The position numbers were made by a program, and so were the translations under genes. From positions 1 to 24,197 of the forward strand of contig JBBDRW010000138.1 of NCBI GenBank assembly GCA_040905265.1: DNA of 24,197 nucleotides. The letters run 5' to 3'. Positions 15,420 through 22,790 of the stretch are shown here, piece by piece. The notes beneath the pieces are model-generated. The model was not told where the DNA came from and ran no database searches. It saw only the letters and a list, made by a program, of their open reading frames with translations. Every line of letters starts with the position of its first letter. Position 1 is the first letter of the stretch. The stretch comes from JBBDRW01 sp040905265 (lineage in GTDB: Bacteria > Bacteroidota > Rhodothermia > Balneolales > Balneolaceae).

Positions 15420-15443
15420 CGGCCGCTTTGAGCAAGCGGGCCG
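15420..15443 (+). other. Hairpin in fadD-fadN spacer
   Basis: CGGCCGCTT (15420-15428) pairs with AAGC-G-GGCCG (15434-15443) with a 5-nt loop and one bulged G at 15438. It is GC-rich and sits 16 bases before the next start codon. No T run follows, so it is more likely an mRNA stability or processing element, or an attenuator, than a terminator. Confidence 0.45.
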
Positions 15444-15458
15444 GGTAACAGTAAACAG

Positions 15459-17822
15459 ATGAATGATATGAGACCAACCAGATTTCAAAAAGTGGTTATT
15501 CTGGGCGCGGGCGTAATGGGCAGCCAGATCGCAGCACACTGTCTGAATGCAGGTATGGAGGTGTGGCTCCTCGACCTGAAATCGGAGGATGCAGAGAGGC
15601 CGAACCGGATTGCCGAAGAGGCTGTCTCACGGCTGAAAACAATGAAACCGGCCCCTCTCGCCGATCCGGAACATGCAAGCCGGATTCATACCGGTAACTT
15701 TCAGGACGACCTCTCCGTTGCCGAAGGGGCTGACTGGGTGTGTGAGGTTGTCATTGAGAGGATGGATGTCAAGCAGGAGATGATGGCTCGTCTGGAGAGT
15801 GTACGTGGCCCGACGACCGTTGTAAGCAGCAATACATCGGGCCTCCCGATCAAAGAGATCGTTGCCGGCTGCAGTGAAGCGTTCCGGAGCTATTTTCTGG
15901 GCACCCATTTCTTCAATCCACCCAGGTATATGAAGCTTCTCGAGCTGATACCGACTCCCGATACAGATCCGGATGTACTCAAGGCAATGGAGCGGTTTTG
16001 TGAAGTGCGGCTGGGAAAGGGGGTTGTCCGGTGCAAGGATACTCCCAATTTCATTGGAAACCGGATTGGAGTGTTCTCCATCGCATCCGTGATGCCCTGG
16101 TATGTGGACGGCAGAATGAGTGCAGAGGAGATCGATCTTCTGACGGGCCCGATCAGCGGCTACTCCAAAGCAGCTACATTCCGCACATGCGACATTGTCG
16201 GGCTTGATGTGTTACAACACGTTGCTTCCAACCTCTACCCGTCTATACCGGATGATGAACGGAGGGAGCTGTTCCGGCTGCCGGCACTTTTTGAAAAGAT
16301 GGTTGAAAATGGATGGCTGGGAAACAAATCCGGCCAGGGGTTTTACAAGAAGGTATCCGGCCCGGACGGCAAGGAATACCGGGTATTGAACCCTGAAACT
16401 CTTGAGTACGGGAAACAGTCCGACCCGGAGTTTGAATCGGTCGAGCATGCCAGGGAGAATTTCAGTACGCCGGAGGAACGGCTGAAGTACATCGCCTGGA
16501 GTGATGACCGCGCCGGCCGTTTTTTGTGGGAGACTCAGTGTGACCTGTTACTCTACGCGGCAAACCGGATTCCGGAGATCAGTGACTCTGTGGAGTCGAT
16601 CGACCGTGCGATGGAGTGGGGATATAACTGGGAACTCGGCCCGTTTCGCCGCTGGGATGCAATCGGAGTCCGGGAAAGTGTGGAGAGAATGCAGCAGGAG
16701 GGGCGGGAGGTCCCCGGACCGGTTCTGAACATGCTGGATAACGGCCGGAACTCCTTTTACCAGAATGGGACTGTCTACAATCTGGCCACCGGCAAAGCGG
16801 AACCGCTCTCGCCACCGGCTGCAGACGCAGTTACGACAGCCGGACTTCGAAGTAAGCAAAATGAGGTTTGGCGGGGTAAAGAGTCGGCACTCATTGATAT
16901 GGGGAGTGGGGTTGCACTGTTTGAGTTCCAGTCCAGGCAGAATACATTGAGTATGAGATTGATGGAGGAACTGCAGAGTGCGGGAGAGAAGGTACCTTCC
17001 TCATTCGACGCTCTGGTGATTGGGCATGACGGGGAGAATTTCAGCTATGGCGCTGATCTTTCGGAGGTGTTGAGGGCCGTACAAAAGGGGAGCTGGAACT
17101 TCCTGGAGCGTGCCATACGAAATTTCCAGGCGGCCGTACTTGGTCTGCGGTACCATCCGTTTCCGGTTGTATCGGCAGTCTCGGGAAGGGTTTTTGGCGG
17201 GGGTGTTGAGCTCGTGATGCACAGTGACAGAGTCATTGCTCATCACGAGCTTTACTGTGGGCTGGTTGAGTTTGGAGTCGGCCTGATACCAGCCGGAGGA
17301 GGCACCAAAGAGATGCTCTTGCGTTCAATGAATGGACTCACAAACAATGCGGATCCACTTCCGTTTCTGAAAGAGGCATTCACAACAATCGGGATGGCAA
17401 AAGTATCAGCATCTGCTCTTCAAGCCCGAAAGCTCGGGTTTCTCCGGCGGGAGGATTCGATTGTGATGAACCGGGATCTGATACTGAGAGAAGCACATCG
17501 GGAGGCGCGGCTTCTGGCTGACAGGGGGTATCACCCGCCCGCCCGCCCGAAGATCAGAGTCACTGGCCAGACCGGGTATAGTGCTCTCCGGGTCATGCTC
17601 TACAATCTTCAGGAGGCAGGTCAAATTTCACCCTATGATGCTCTGCTTGGTGAACGTGCTGCATGGGTCCTCAGCGGGGGAAATGTAAGTGAACCTCAGG
17701 AGGTCCCGGAGAAAACCGTTCTGGAGCTTGAAGTGAAAGCGATAATGGAGCTGCTCCATGAAGAGAAGACACTGAAGCGGATCGAACAGATGTTGAAGAG
17801 TGGAAAACCTCTCAGGAATTGA
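15459..17822 (+). CDS. fadN: 3-hydroxyacyl-CoA dehydrogenase / enoyl-CoA hydratase (FadN type)
   Basis: This 787-residue bifunctional beta-oxidation enzyme hydrates enoyl-CoA and oxidises 3-hydroxyacyl-CoA with NAD+. The NAD-binding motif ILGAGVMGSQIAAH is at 14-27. Catalytic dehydrogenase residues are present as S124 (SSNTS), H150 (GTHFFNPP), E162 and N201 (NFIGNRIG). The crotonase domain is C-terminal, with VSGRVFGGGVEL at 574-585 and a probable catalytic E604 in GLVEFGVGLIPAGGGT. Dehydrogenase first and hydratase last is the reverse of E. coli FadB and matches Bacillus FadN, including its length. A second in-frame ATG lies at 15468. The thiolase gene follows after 15 bases. Confidence 0.9.
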   Translation: MNDMRPTRFQKVVILGAGVMGSQIAAHCLNAGMEVWLLDLKSEDAERPNRIAEEAVSRLKTMKPAPLADPEHASRIHTGNFQDDLSVAEGADWVCEVVIERMDVKQEMMARLESVRGPTTVVSSNTSGLPIKEIVAGCSEAFRSYFLGTHFFNPPRYMKLLELIPTPDTDPDVLKAMERFCEVRLGKGVVRCKDTPNFIGNRIGVFSIASVMPWYVDGRMSAEEIDLLTGPISGYSKAATFRTCDIVGLDVLQHVASNLYPSIPDDERRELFRLPALFEKMVENGWLGNKSGQGFYKKVSGPDGKEYRVLNPETLEYGKQSDPEFESVEHARENFSTPEERLKYIAWSDDRAGRFLWETQCDLLLYAANRIPEISDSVESIDRAMEWGYNWELGPFRRWDAIGVRESVERMQQEGREVPGPVLNMLDNGRNSFYQNGTVYNLATGKAEPLSPPAADAVTTAGLRSKQNEVWRGKESALIDMGSGVALFEFQSRQNTLSMRLMEELQSAGEKVPSSFDALVIGHDGENFSYGADLSEVLRAVQKGSWNFLERAIRNFQAAVLGLRYHPFPVVSAVSGRVFGGGVELVMHSDRVIAHHELYCGLVEFGVGLIPAGGGTKEMLLRSMNGLTNNADPLPFLKEAFTTIGMAKVSASALQARKLGFLRREDSIVMNRDLILREAHREARLLADRGYHPPARPKIRVTGQTGYSALRVMLYNLQEAGQISPYDALLGERAAWVLSGGNVSEPQEVPEKTVLELEVKAIMELLHEEKTLKRIEQMLKSGKPLRN

Positions 17823-17837
17823 AAAAACGATCAAACC

Positions 17838-19031
17838 ATGAAGAGTAAGTCAAAACAGGATGCAGTGATACTCACGGCTCTCCGGACGCCATGCGGAAAG
17901 GCGAACAGGGGATCTCTCCGTTTTACACGTCCGGACAGTTTGGGAGGTGAGGTGATCCGGGATCTGTTGAATCGCACTCCCGGCCTGAAACCGGAGATGG
18001 TGGAGGATGTGATCATGGGGTGCGCATTTCCAGAGGGTGCACAGGGAATGAATATTGCCCGGCAATGCGCTCTTCTCGGCGGCTTGCCTGTTTCCGTGCC
18101 TGCAATGACGATTAACCGGTTCTGCTCTTCCGGTTTGCAGGCCATTGCCATGGCGGTGGACAGAATAGAGTCCGGTGCAGCAGAGGTTATCATTGCCGGT
18201 GGCGTGGAGAGTATGTCTCTGGTTCCGATGGGGGGTATATCCTTTCAGCCCAACCCGGAACTGGCTGAAAGGATGCCGGAAGTCTATATCAATATGGGGT
18301 TGACGGCGGAGAAGGTTGCAGAGACGTATGGAGTGAACCGGGAAGATCAGGATCGGTTTGCCCTGAGGAGCCATCAAAGGGCAGTAGATGCCTGGAAAAA
18401 CGGGTACTTTGAGGATCAGATTACACCTGTTACTGTCTCTCTGCGCAGCGTAACCCCTGGGGGAGGTGTTGAAGAGGAAGAGGTCCGGTTTGCAAGAGAT
18501 GAGGGCCCCAGAGCGGATACAACCCTGGAAGCTCTGGGAAACCTGGCCCCGGTTTTTCGGAAGGGGGGGAGTGTGACCGCAGGGAACTCCTCGCAGATGA
18601 ATGATGCCGCATCTGCAGTTGTCGTTATGAGCCGAAAGAGGGCTGATGAATTGGGACTGAAGCCGATGGCCCGGCTTCTTGGTTTCTCCGTTGCAGGCGT
18701 TCCCCCTGAGCTTATGGGGATCGGCCCGGTAGAGGCTGTTCCGAGTGTTCTCCGCCATACCGGTTTGGGCCTTTCAGATATTGATCTCATTGAGTTGAAT
18801 GAGGCATTTGCAGCACAGGCGATTGCAGTAATCAGAGAGCTTGGGATGGATGAAGAGAGGGTGAATCGTAACGGGGGTGCGATCGCAATGGGCCATCCTC
18901 TGGGTTGTACCGGAGCCAAGCTGACGACTCAAATTCTACACGATCTGCGGCGAAGGGGAGAGAGTCTCGGGCTGGTGACAATGTGTGTTGGCGGCGGAAT
19001 GGGAGCAGCCGGGATATTTGAAATGTTGTAA
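17838..19031 (+). CDS. fadA: Acetyl-CoA acyltransferase (3-ketoacyl-CoA thiolase)
   Basis: This 397-residue thiolase carries out the last step of beta-oxidation, cleaving 3-ketoacyl-CoA with CoA. The nucleophilic cysteine is C96 in INRFCSSGLQAIAMA. The second active-site block is AMGHPLGCTGAK (H353), and the general acid/base cysteine is C383 in MCVGGGMGAAG. LNEAFAAQ is also intact. It is the last gene of the fadD-fadN-fadA unit. No acyl-CoA dehydrogenase is present in the window, so the first oxidation step must be encoded elsewhere. The stop codon is followed after one base by two AGGTGAG heptads and a T run. Confidence 0.93.
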   Translation: MKSKSKQDAVILTALRTPCGKANRGSLRFTRPDSLGGEVIRDLLNRTPGLKPEMVEDVIMGCAFPEGAQGMNIARQCALLGGLPVSVPAMTINRFCSSGLQAIAMAVDRIESGAAEVIIAGGVESMSLVPMGGISFQPNPELAERMPEVYINMGLTAEKVAETYGVNREDQDRFALRSHQRAVDAWKNGYFEDQITPVTVSLRSVTPGGGVEEEEVRFARDEGPRADTTLEALGNLAPVFRKGGSVTAGNSSQMNDAASAVVVMSRKRADELGLKPMARLLGFSVAGVPPELMGIGPVEAVPSVLRHTGLGLSDIDLIELNEAFAAQAIAVIRELGMDEERVNRNGGAIAMGHPLGCTGAKLTTQILHDLRRRGESLGLVTMCVGGGMGAAGIFEML

Positions 19032-19032
19032 C

Positions 19033-19057
19033 AGGTGAGAGGTGAGAGGTTTTTTTT
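19033..19057 (+). repeat. AGGTGAG heptads plus T run after fadA
   Basis: Two perfect heptads (19033-19039 and 19040-19046) and a partial third (AGGT) lead directly into eight T residues. The array reads in the sense direction of fadA and sits between fadA and the convergent oxidoreductase-like gene. The T run could end fadA transcription, although no stem precedes it. Confidence 0.65.
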
Positions 19058-19058
19058 A

Positions 19059-19916
19059 TTATTGTCTGGTGGCATTTTGTAGCTGTCGATCTATTTTATC
19101 CACACTGTTTGCAGTGATCAGGGCGTCGTATGGGGTGAAAGCGCTCTCCTGCTTCATCTGGATTGATTTAAGAAAAAGGATTGCCGACAGTTCTGCAACC
19201 CGGGTTGCATCAAACGATTTTGAGGAGACATCCAGATGATTCTCCCTGCCTTGCCGAATAGCACGCACGTTCTGTTCTGTTACATCCAGGTCTAGCAACA
19301 GGTGTCTGTCTGAAACGATTCTGCGGTGCCGATTCTCCAAACCAGTTGCCAGAAAAAAGATGGATGCTGTTGAGCCGCTCTCAAATTTGATCTGGATCTG
19401 AAGCCCCGTTTCAGCACGTTCGAGAGTGATCTCTTTTGTTTCAATCCTGTGAGTACTCATACTCATCCATTTGATGATCAGTGCAAGTTCATCGATCCAG
19501 TAGTATCTGAAATTTTCCCGGTTGTCGGTGTAGTTGAGGATGCTGTTTTCACGGATAATTTGAATCAGATCCGGTTTGGGCATCTGTTGAATCATCCAGC
19601 GGGTTGAGGGAGCTATTGAAGGCCAGTGTGAAAATTGTACTGAGACAGCCGCTTCCTGGCTCTGGTGATAGACTTTTTCGAGCATTGTCCGGTCGGATGG
19701 GAGCCTGGAGACAAGGTAAGAGTGAATGCCCAGTCGAATCGCATCCGAGAGCAGGTGAAGATTGTTGATGGAATCATCGATCAGGACAGCAGCGTCTACA
19801 GGGCCAAGATCATCCAGTGTTGGCGCTATGACAACTTCACGTACAGCTTCAAAGGGCCTGAGATGTGATTCCCATGCAACAGCACGCTTTGCGTCACCGA
19901 TGATTCCTACTCTCAT
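19059..19916 (-). CDS. Degenerate Gfo/Idh/MocA-like Rossmann protein
   Basis: The 285-residue product begins MRVGIIGDAKRAVAW, the position of the dinucleotide-binding loop of Gfo/Idh/MocA oxidoreductases, but the second and third glycines of G-x-G-x-x-G are missing. DAAVLIDDSINNLHLLSDAIRLGIHSYLV has the family's layout, in which the next residues are normally the catalytic E-K-P. Here they are S70-R71-L72. The C-terminal half keeps an alpha/beta plan (ILNYTDNRENFRYYWIDELALI). It is therefore probably a non-catalytic relative or a very divergent enzyme. The frame is open from 19958, but the ATG at 19916 starts right at the Rossmann strand and is preferred. It converges on fadA. Confidence 0.65.
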   Translation of the reverse strand: MRVGIIGDAKRAVAWESHLRPFEAVREVVIAPTLDDLGPVDAAVLIDDSINNLHLLSDAIRLGIHSYLVSRLPSDRTMLEKVYHQSQEAAVSVQFSHWPSIAPSTRWMIQQMPKPDLIQIIRENSILNYTDNRENFRYYWIDELALIIKWMSMSTHRIETKEITLERAETGLQIQIKFESGSTASIFFLATGLENRHRRIVSDRHLLLDLDVTEQNVRAIRQGRENHLDVSSKSFDATRVAELSAILFLKSIQMKQESAFTPYDALITANSVDKIDRQLQNATRQ

Positions 19917-19979
19917 ATGTTTATCTGTGGTGTTGGCCTGCCGGCAATACCGGTTCATAAAACTTTCTGACAGACGGTT

Positions 19980-19993
19980 TTACAAAGCCTCCT
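19980..19993 (+). repeat. Solo MITE terminal repeat, copy 2
   Basis: TTACAAAGCCTCCT matches 13 of 14 bases of the right terminal repeat of the 13264-13366 element, and the preceding GGTTT also matches. It lies upstream of the oxidoreductase-like gene. No convincing partner arm was found, though AGGAGGGGCAAAAT at 20028-20041 is a weak inverted resemblance. Confidence 0.5.
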
Positions 19994-20041
19994 GAAAGAA
20001 GATGCAAACGGTGGATCAGGAATCCAAAAGGAGGGGCAAAA

Positions 20042-20224
20042 TTAATCGGGCATTATAAGTGCCAGGATAAAGTAAAGGAGAACAGGCGTGCCCCAAAAGA
20101 CAAGAATCAATACCACATAGAGGATACGGACAAGTGTGGCATCCCAACCGAGATATTCTGCCAATCCACCGCAGACTCCGGTGATCATTTTATTGGTACG
20201 CGATTTTTTTAAACGGGCTGCCAT
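20042..20224 (-). CDS. PspC domain protein
   Basis: This 60-residue protein is one PspC domain. The basic N-terminus RLKKSRTNKMITGVCGGLAEYLGWDATLVRI carries the family signature G-V-C-G-G-L-A-E-Y, followed by a single hydrophobic membrane segment (about 33-57). Stand-alone PspC proteins of this size are widespread and are linked to membrane stress. The ATG is preceded by AAAGGAC, a plausible ribosome-binding site. It is a monocistronic - strand gene. The regulator pair further upstream on the same strand is separated from it by the inverted repeat region at 20315-20450. Confidence 0.9.
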   Translation of the reverse strand: MAARLKKSRTNKMITGVCGGLAEYLGWDATLVRILYVVLILVFWGTPVLLYFILALIMPD

Positions 20225-20314
20225 AGATTGAGTCCTTTACTTATTCCTGTATAGAGATAGCACTGTAAAGTAATACGGGATGAACCAGGAAAGGTTGCAT
20301 CTGTTTTCTCAGGT

Positions 20315-20386
20315 CAGGAGTCTGTCGGACTTAGATGATTGTTACGAGGGGGCGCAGTAGATCAGACTAAGTCCGACAGACTCCTG
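20315..20386. repeat. Perfect 20-bp inverted repeat, MITE-like
   Basis: CAGGAGTCTGTCGGACTTAG (20315-20334) is exactly complementary to 20367-20386, with a 32-nt spacer. A further inverted pair, GGGTGCAGTTG (20386-20396) and CAATTGCACCC (20440-20450; 10 of 11), begins at the outer end of the right arm. The pair lies between blaR1 and pspC. There is no T run, no coding capacity and no clear target duplication. It could be the two ends of a decayed insertion sequence or a folding RNA 3' element. Confidence 0.65.
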
Positions 20387-20467
20387 GGTGCAGTTGTGGC
20401 AAAGTAGTTGAAACGCAAGAGATTTTGAAAAGAAAAAGGCAATTGCACCCTCCGGGTTTTGGCAAAA

Positions 20468-22108
20468 TCAGGATTCAGTACCTTGTAACCGGAAGTAGAT
20501 CGGGAGCATATATTGAACCCGTACCGGTTGTCCGTGCTGGTAGCCAGGCTTGAACTCAGCAAGCTGTATTGCGCGCAGAGCTTCCCGGTCACAACCACCG
20601 CCAATCCCCTGAATCACTTCCGGGTTTTCGACTTTTCCATCTTCTGTAATGATAAATTGAATCATTACACGCCCCTCTACTCCTGCTCGCCGCGCAAGCT
20701 CCGGGTATCGGATGGATTGTTGTATCGATGCGAACCCGCCGACCAGCTCTGGCATCTGCTCTACGATGGTGTGAACTTCTCCCGGCTGGGGTTCATTCGA
20801 TGATCGGTTCAGGTTATCAACCGGGTTCGGGTGAAAACTTGCTGCCGGAATTGGCGAGAGTGTGGGTATTGGCGGCAATTCAGAGATGGCTACCATGTCA
20901 TTAACAGGTTGGTTCACAGGAACCGGTGGCCGTTGAGGTGGCTGCTGTGAACTGGTTTCCAGTTCCGTCTGGTTTGATAGAACGTCACTCTCGGTGGACG
21001 CCGGCTGATCCATCAGATTAAGGTCCAGCAATTCACTTTCAAAGGCCATCGGTAATCCTCCTTCATCTCCGTTCTGATCCGGATGTTGCAAGTCAGTGCC
21101 TCCCATCATCAGTGCAGTAGCTGTGAAAATTGCCCCGAATGAGGAGAATGCAGATCGAACGGAGAGATTATGAAATTTGTCCCGGTTCATCCTCTGAATT
21201 CTCCGTCTCAGATTGGAGGTGCTCTCTGCAAGATTCAGGGCAGGTCGTGTATCCAGAGCAGAGAGCGGAGTCATCTCGAGCAGGACGGAGGCATACTCTT
21301 TCGGGGAGACATTTCTGTCCGTCAATACAATATTGTCACACCGCATCTCTCGATATTCGTCCAGCTGTTTTGCAACCCTGTGTACCAACGGGTGGTACCA
21401 GAAGAGGGCTTTGATGCTCATCACAACTATGTGAATCAGATAATCCCGGTTCAGAATGTGCGTAAGTTCGTGACTGATCACGATATTCATTTTGTGAACC
21501 GATCTGGTGAGGCTTGCCGGTAAAAGAATGACCGGTTTTTTAAGCCCAAAGGTTACCGGTACAACCGGCTTGTGAAGAATGGCGATGTGAATATTCCCGC
21601 CACTTTTTCTGGCCAACGTTTTGTTACGGTCTGAAACCGCTTCCATCAGACTCAACGGAAAAAGAGGCAGTGAGCGGGAGAGCTTGTTCAGATGCACATA
21701 GTGACTGGAGTACCGGAAAAGTTGTATAACGGAACCGATCAGGACCAGCCAGGCGAGGGTCGTCTGCCATATAGAAGCGAAAAACGACATGAAGCCGGTC
21801 TTTGGCTCACTTCCGATGATTTCAATCGGAGGAGAAAGGATCAGGATTCTGAATGGCGCAGAGGCCTGTTCAGCAGACATGAAATAACTGTCTGCAAAAC
21901 TGGCCAGTCCAGCCATAAGAAGCCCGGCCGGCAATGCCAGAATCAGGCCTAACCTGACATGGTAGTGGTACTGAACATGGATTGTAAAAAGGAGTTTCAA
22001 CCCTGCCAGTACAACTACCGTCAGAAGAGTCCAAATCAGGACCGGGAACCATAGAAACGAAAGAAAGTCCGGCCCTGCTGCAACGATACGTTCCATCAGG
22101 GCTAACAA
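20468..22108 (-). CDS. BlaR1-type M56 sensor metallopeptidase with C-terminal TonB domain
   Basis: This 546-residue inner-membrane protein starts with several hydrophobic segments (about 15-41, 50-72, 108-130). A zinc metallopeptidase site HELTH (213-217) follows, then the distal block EYREMRCD (251-258), the M56/BlaR1 pattern. A further membrane segment lies near 315-335, then a proline-rich linker (PPQRPPVPVNQP), and residues about 455-545 form a TonB C-terminal domain (YPELARRAGVEGRVMIQF). The start is TTG at 22108: GGGAGG in the last codons of blaI lies five bases upstream, and one base separates it from the blaI stop. An ATG at 22096 is the alternative. It is expected to sense an envelope signal and inactivate the BlaI repressor by proteolysis. 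The TonB domain may contact outer-membrane receptors. Confidence 0.88.
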   Translation of the reverse strand: MLALMERIVAAGPDFLSFLWFPVLIWTLLTVVVLAGLKLLFTIHVQYHYHVRLGLILALPAGLLMAGLASFADSYFMSAEQASAPFRILILSPPIEIIGSEPKTGFMSFFASIWQTTLAWLVLIGSVIQLFRYSSHYVHLNKLSRSLPLFPLSLMEAVSDRNKTLARKSGGNIHIAILHKPVVPVTFGLKKPVILLPASLTRSVHKMNIVISHELTHILNRDYLIHIVVMSIKALFWYHPLVHRVAKQLDEYREMRCDNIVLTDRNVSPKEYASVLLEMTPLSALDTRPALNLAESTSNLRRRIQRMNRDKFHNLSVRSAFSSFGAIFTATALMMGGTDLQHPDQNGDEGGLPMAFESELLDLNLMDQPASTESDVLSNQTELETSSQQPPQRPPVPVNQPVNDMVAISELPPIPTLSPIPAASFHPNPVDNLNRSSNEPQPGEVHTIVEQMPELVGGFASIQQSIRYPELARRAGVEGRVMIQFIITEDGKVENPEVIQGIGGGCDREALRAIQLAEFKPGYQHGQPVRVQYMLPIYFRLQGTES

Positions 22109-22109
22109 A

Positions 22110-22487
22110 TCAGCCTCCCAGTTTGTCGATCATCTTCTTGATCTCTTTTCGCTCCTCATCTGAGATGTTTTCATGCTTCACAAGTGCATGTACAAGATCT
22201 TTTGCCGATCCGTGAAACACTTTGTCAACCAGCCTGTTTACAAGGTTGAAGCGCACGTCATCAGGCTGTTTCAGCGGGCTGTAGATATAGGCCATGCCTA
22301 CTTTTCTGTACTTCAGGTACTGCTTGTCAGCCAGGTTTTTCATGACTGTCATGATGGTTGTGTAGGCAACTTTTCTGTTCTCGAGTATTCTGTCTCGAAC
22401 TTCAGCGACAGATGCTTCTCCTAATTCCCACACATGATGGAGTACTTCCATTTCCGTTTCGCCAAGAGGTGTCAATGCTTTTCTCAT
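22110..22487 (-). CDS. BlaI/MecI/CopY family transcriptional repressor
   Basis: This 125-residue winged-helix repressor has the expected length. LTPLGETEMEVLHHVWELGEASVAEVRDRI and KVAYTTIMTVMKNLADKQYL form the helix-turn-helix with its recognition helix, followed by the wing (YRKVGMAYIYSPL) and a C-terminal dimerisation helix. It normally represses its own operon until BlaR1 is activated. It is co-transcribed with the M56 sensor, and its last codons hold the sensor's ribosome-binding site. The 303-base upstream spacer should contain the operator. No classical beta-lactamase gene is present in the window, so the regulon is probably envelope homeostasis rather than resistance; that is inference. 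Confidence 0.92.
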   Translation of the reverse strand: MRKALTPLGETEMEVLHHVWELGEASVAEVRDRILENRKVAYTTIMTVMKNLADKQYLKYRKVGMAYIYSPLKQPDDVRFNLVNRLVDKVFHGSAKDLVHALVKHENISDEERKEIKKMIDKLGG

Positions 22488-22790
22488 AGTCCTGGTATTT
22501 AGTATTTATGTTTGAAGTGTTGAAAGCCCTTATAGAAGCCTGTATTTGTCGAATTCCTGAAGTTTTTGGTACGTCTAACCAGTCACAAACTCAACATGTG
22601 TGAGTGTGTGGCGACAAAACCTAAAATTTTCATTGACCCGTACAAAAGTGGCTTTGAAAAAGGCACCTAACGATGATTATTTATATAGTAAACTATTTTT
22701 GAATATAATAAAGTTTTAATTTGAATCAATAGCAAACTTTTGGCTCCGGAAGATTTTTGCAAAGCCTCCTTGAAGCCTTCCAGGCAGAGG
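22488..22790 (-). promoter_or_regulatory. Spacer upstream of blaI: promoter/operator region, no gene
   Basis: This 303-base stretch between blaI and the TonB lipoprotein has no convincing gene and is AT-rich at 22670-22740. Read on the - strand it has TTTTG near 22645 and TAGGTTTTG near 22615-22623, a loose match to the Bacteroidota -33/-7 promoter pattern with one extra base. ATAGTAAACTAT (about 22685-22696) is a 5-2-5 palindrome, and near the start codon there is a TATTTAGTATTTAT direct repeat; either could be the BlaI operator. A solo MITE terminal repeat sits at 22757-22770. Confidence 0.35.
22757..22770 (+). repeat. Solo MITE terminal repeat, copy 3
   Basis: TTGCAAAGCCTCCT is identical over all 14 bases to the right terminal repeat at 13353-13366 and is likewise preceded by a T-rich stretch. 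It lies just past the stop codon of the TonB lipoprotein gene. No inverted partner was seen nearby. Confidence 0.6.

Noticed and set aside
17850..18758. 302-codon - strand frame over the thiolase gene
   Set aside because: The thiolase has all its catalytic motifs on the + strand, and the antisense translation is low in recognisable structure.
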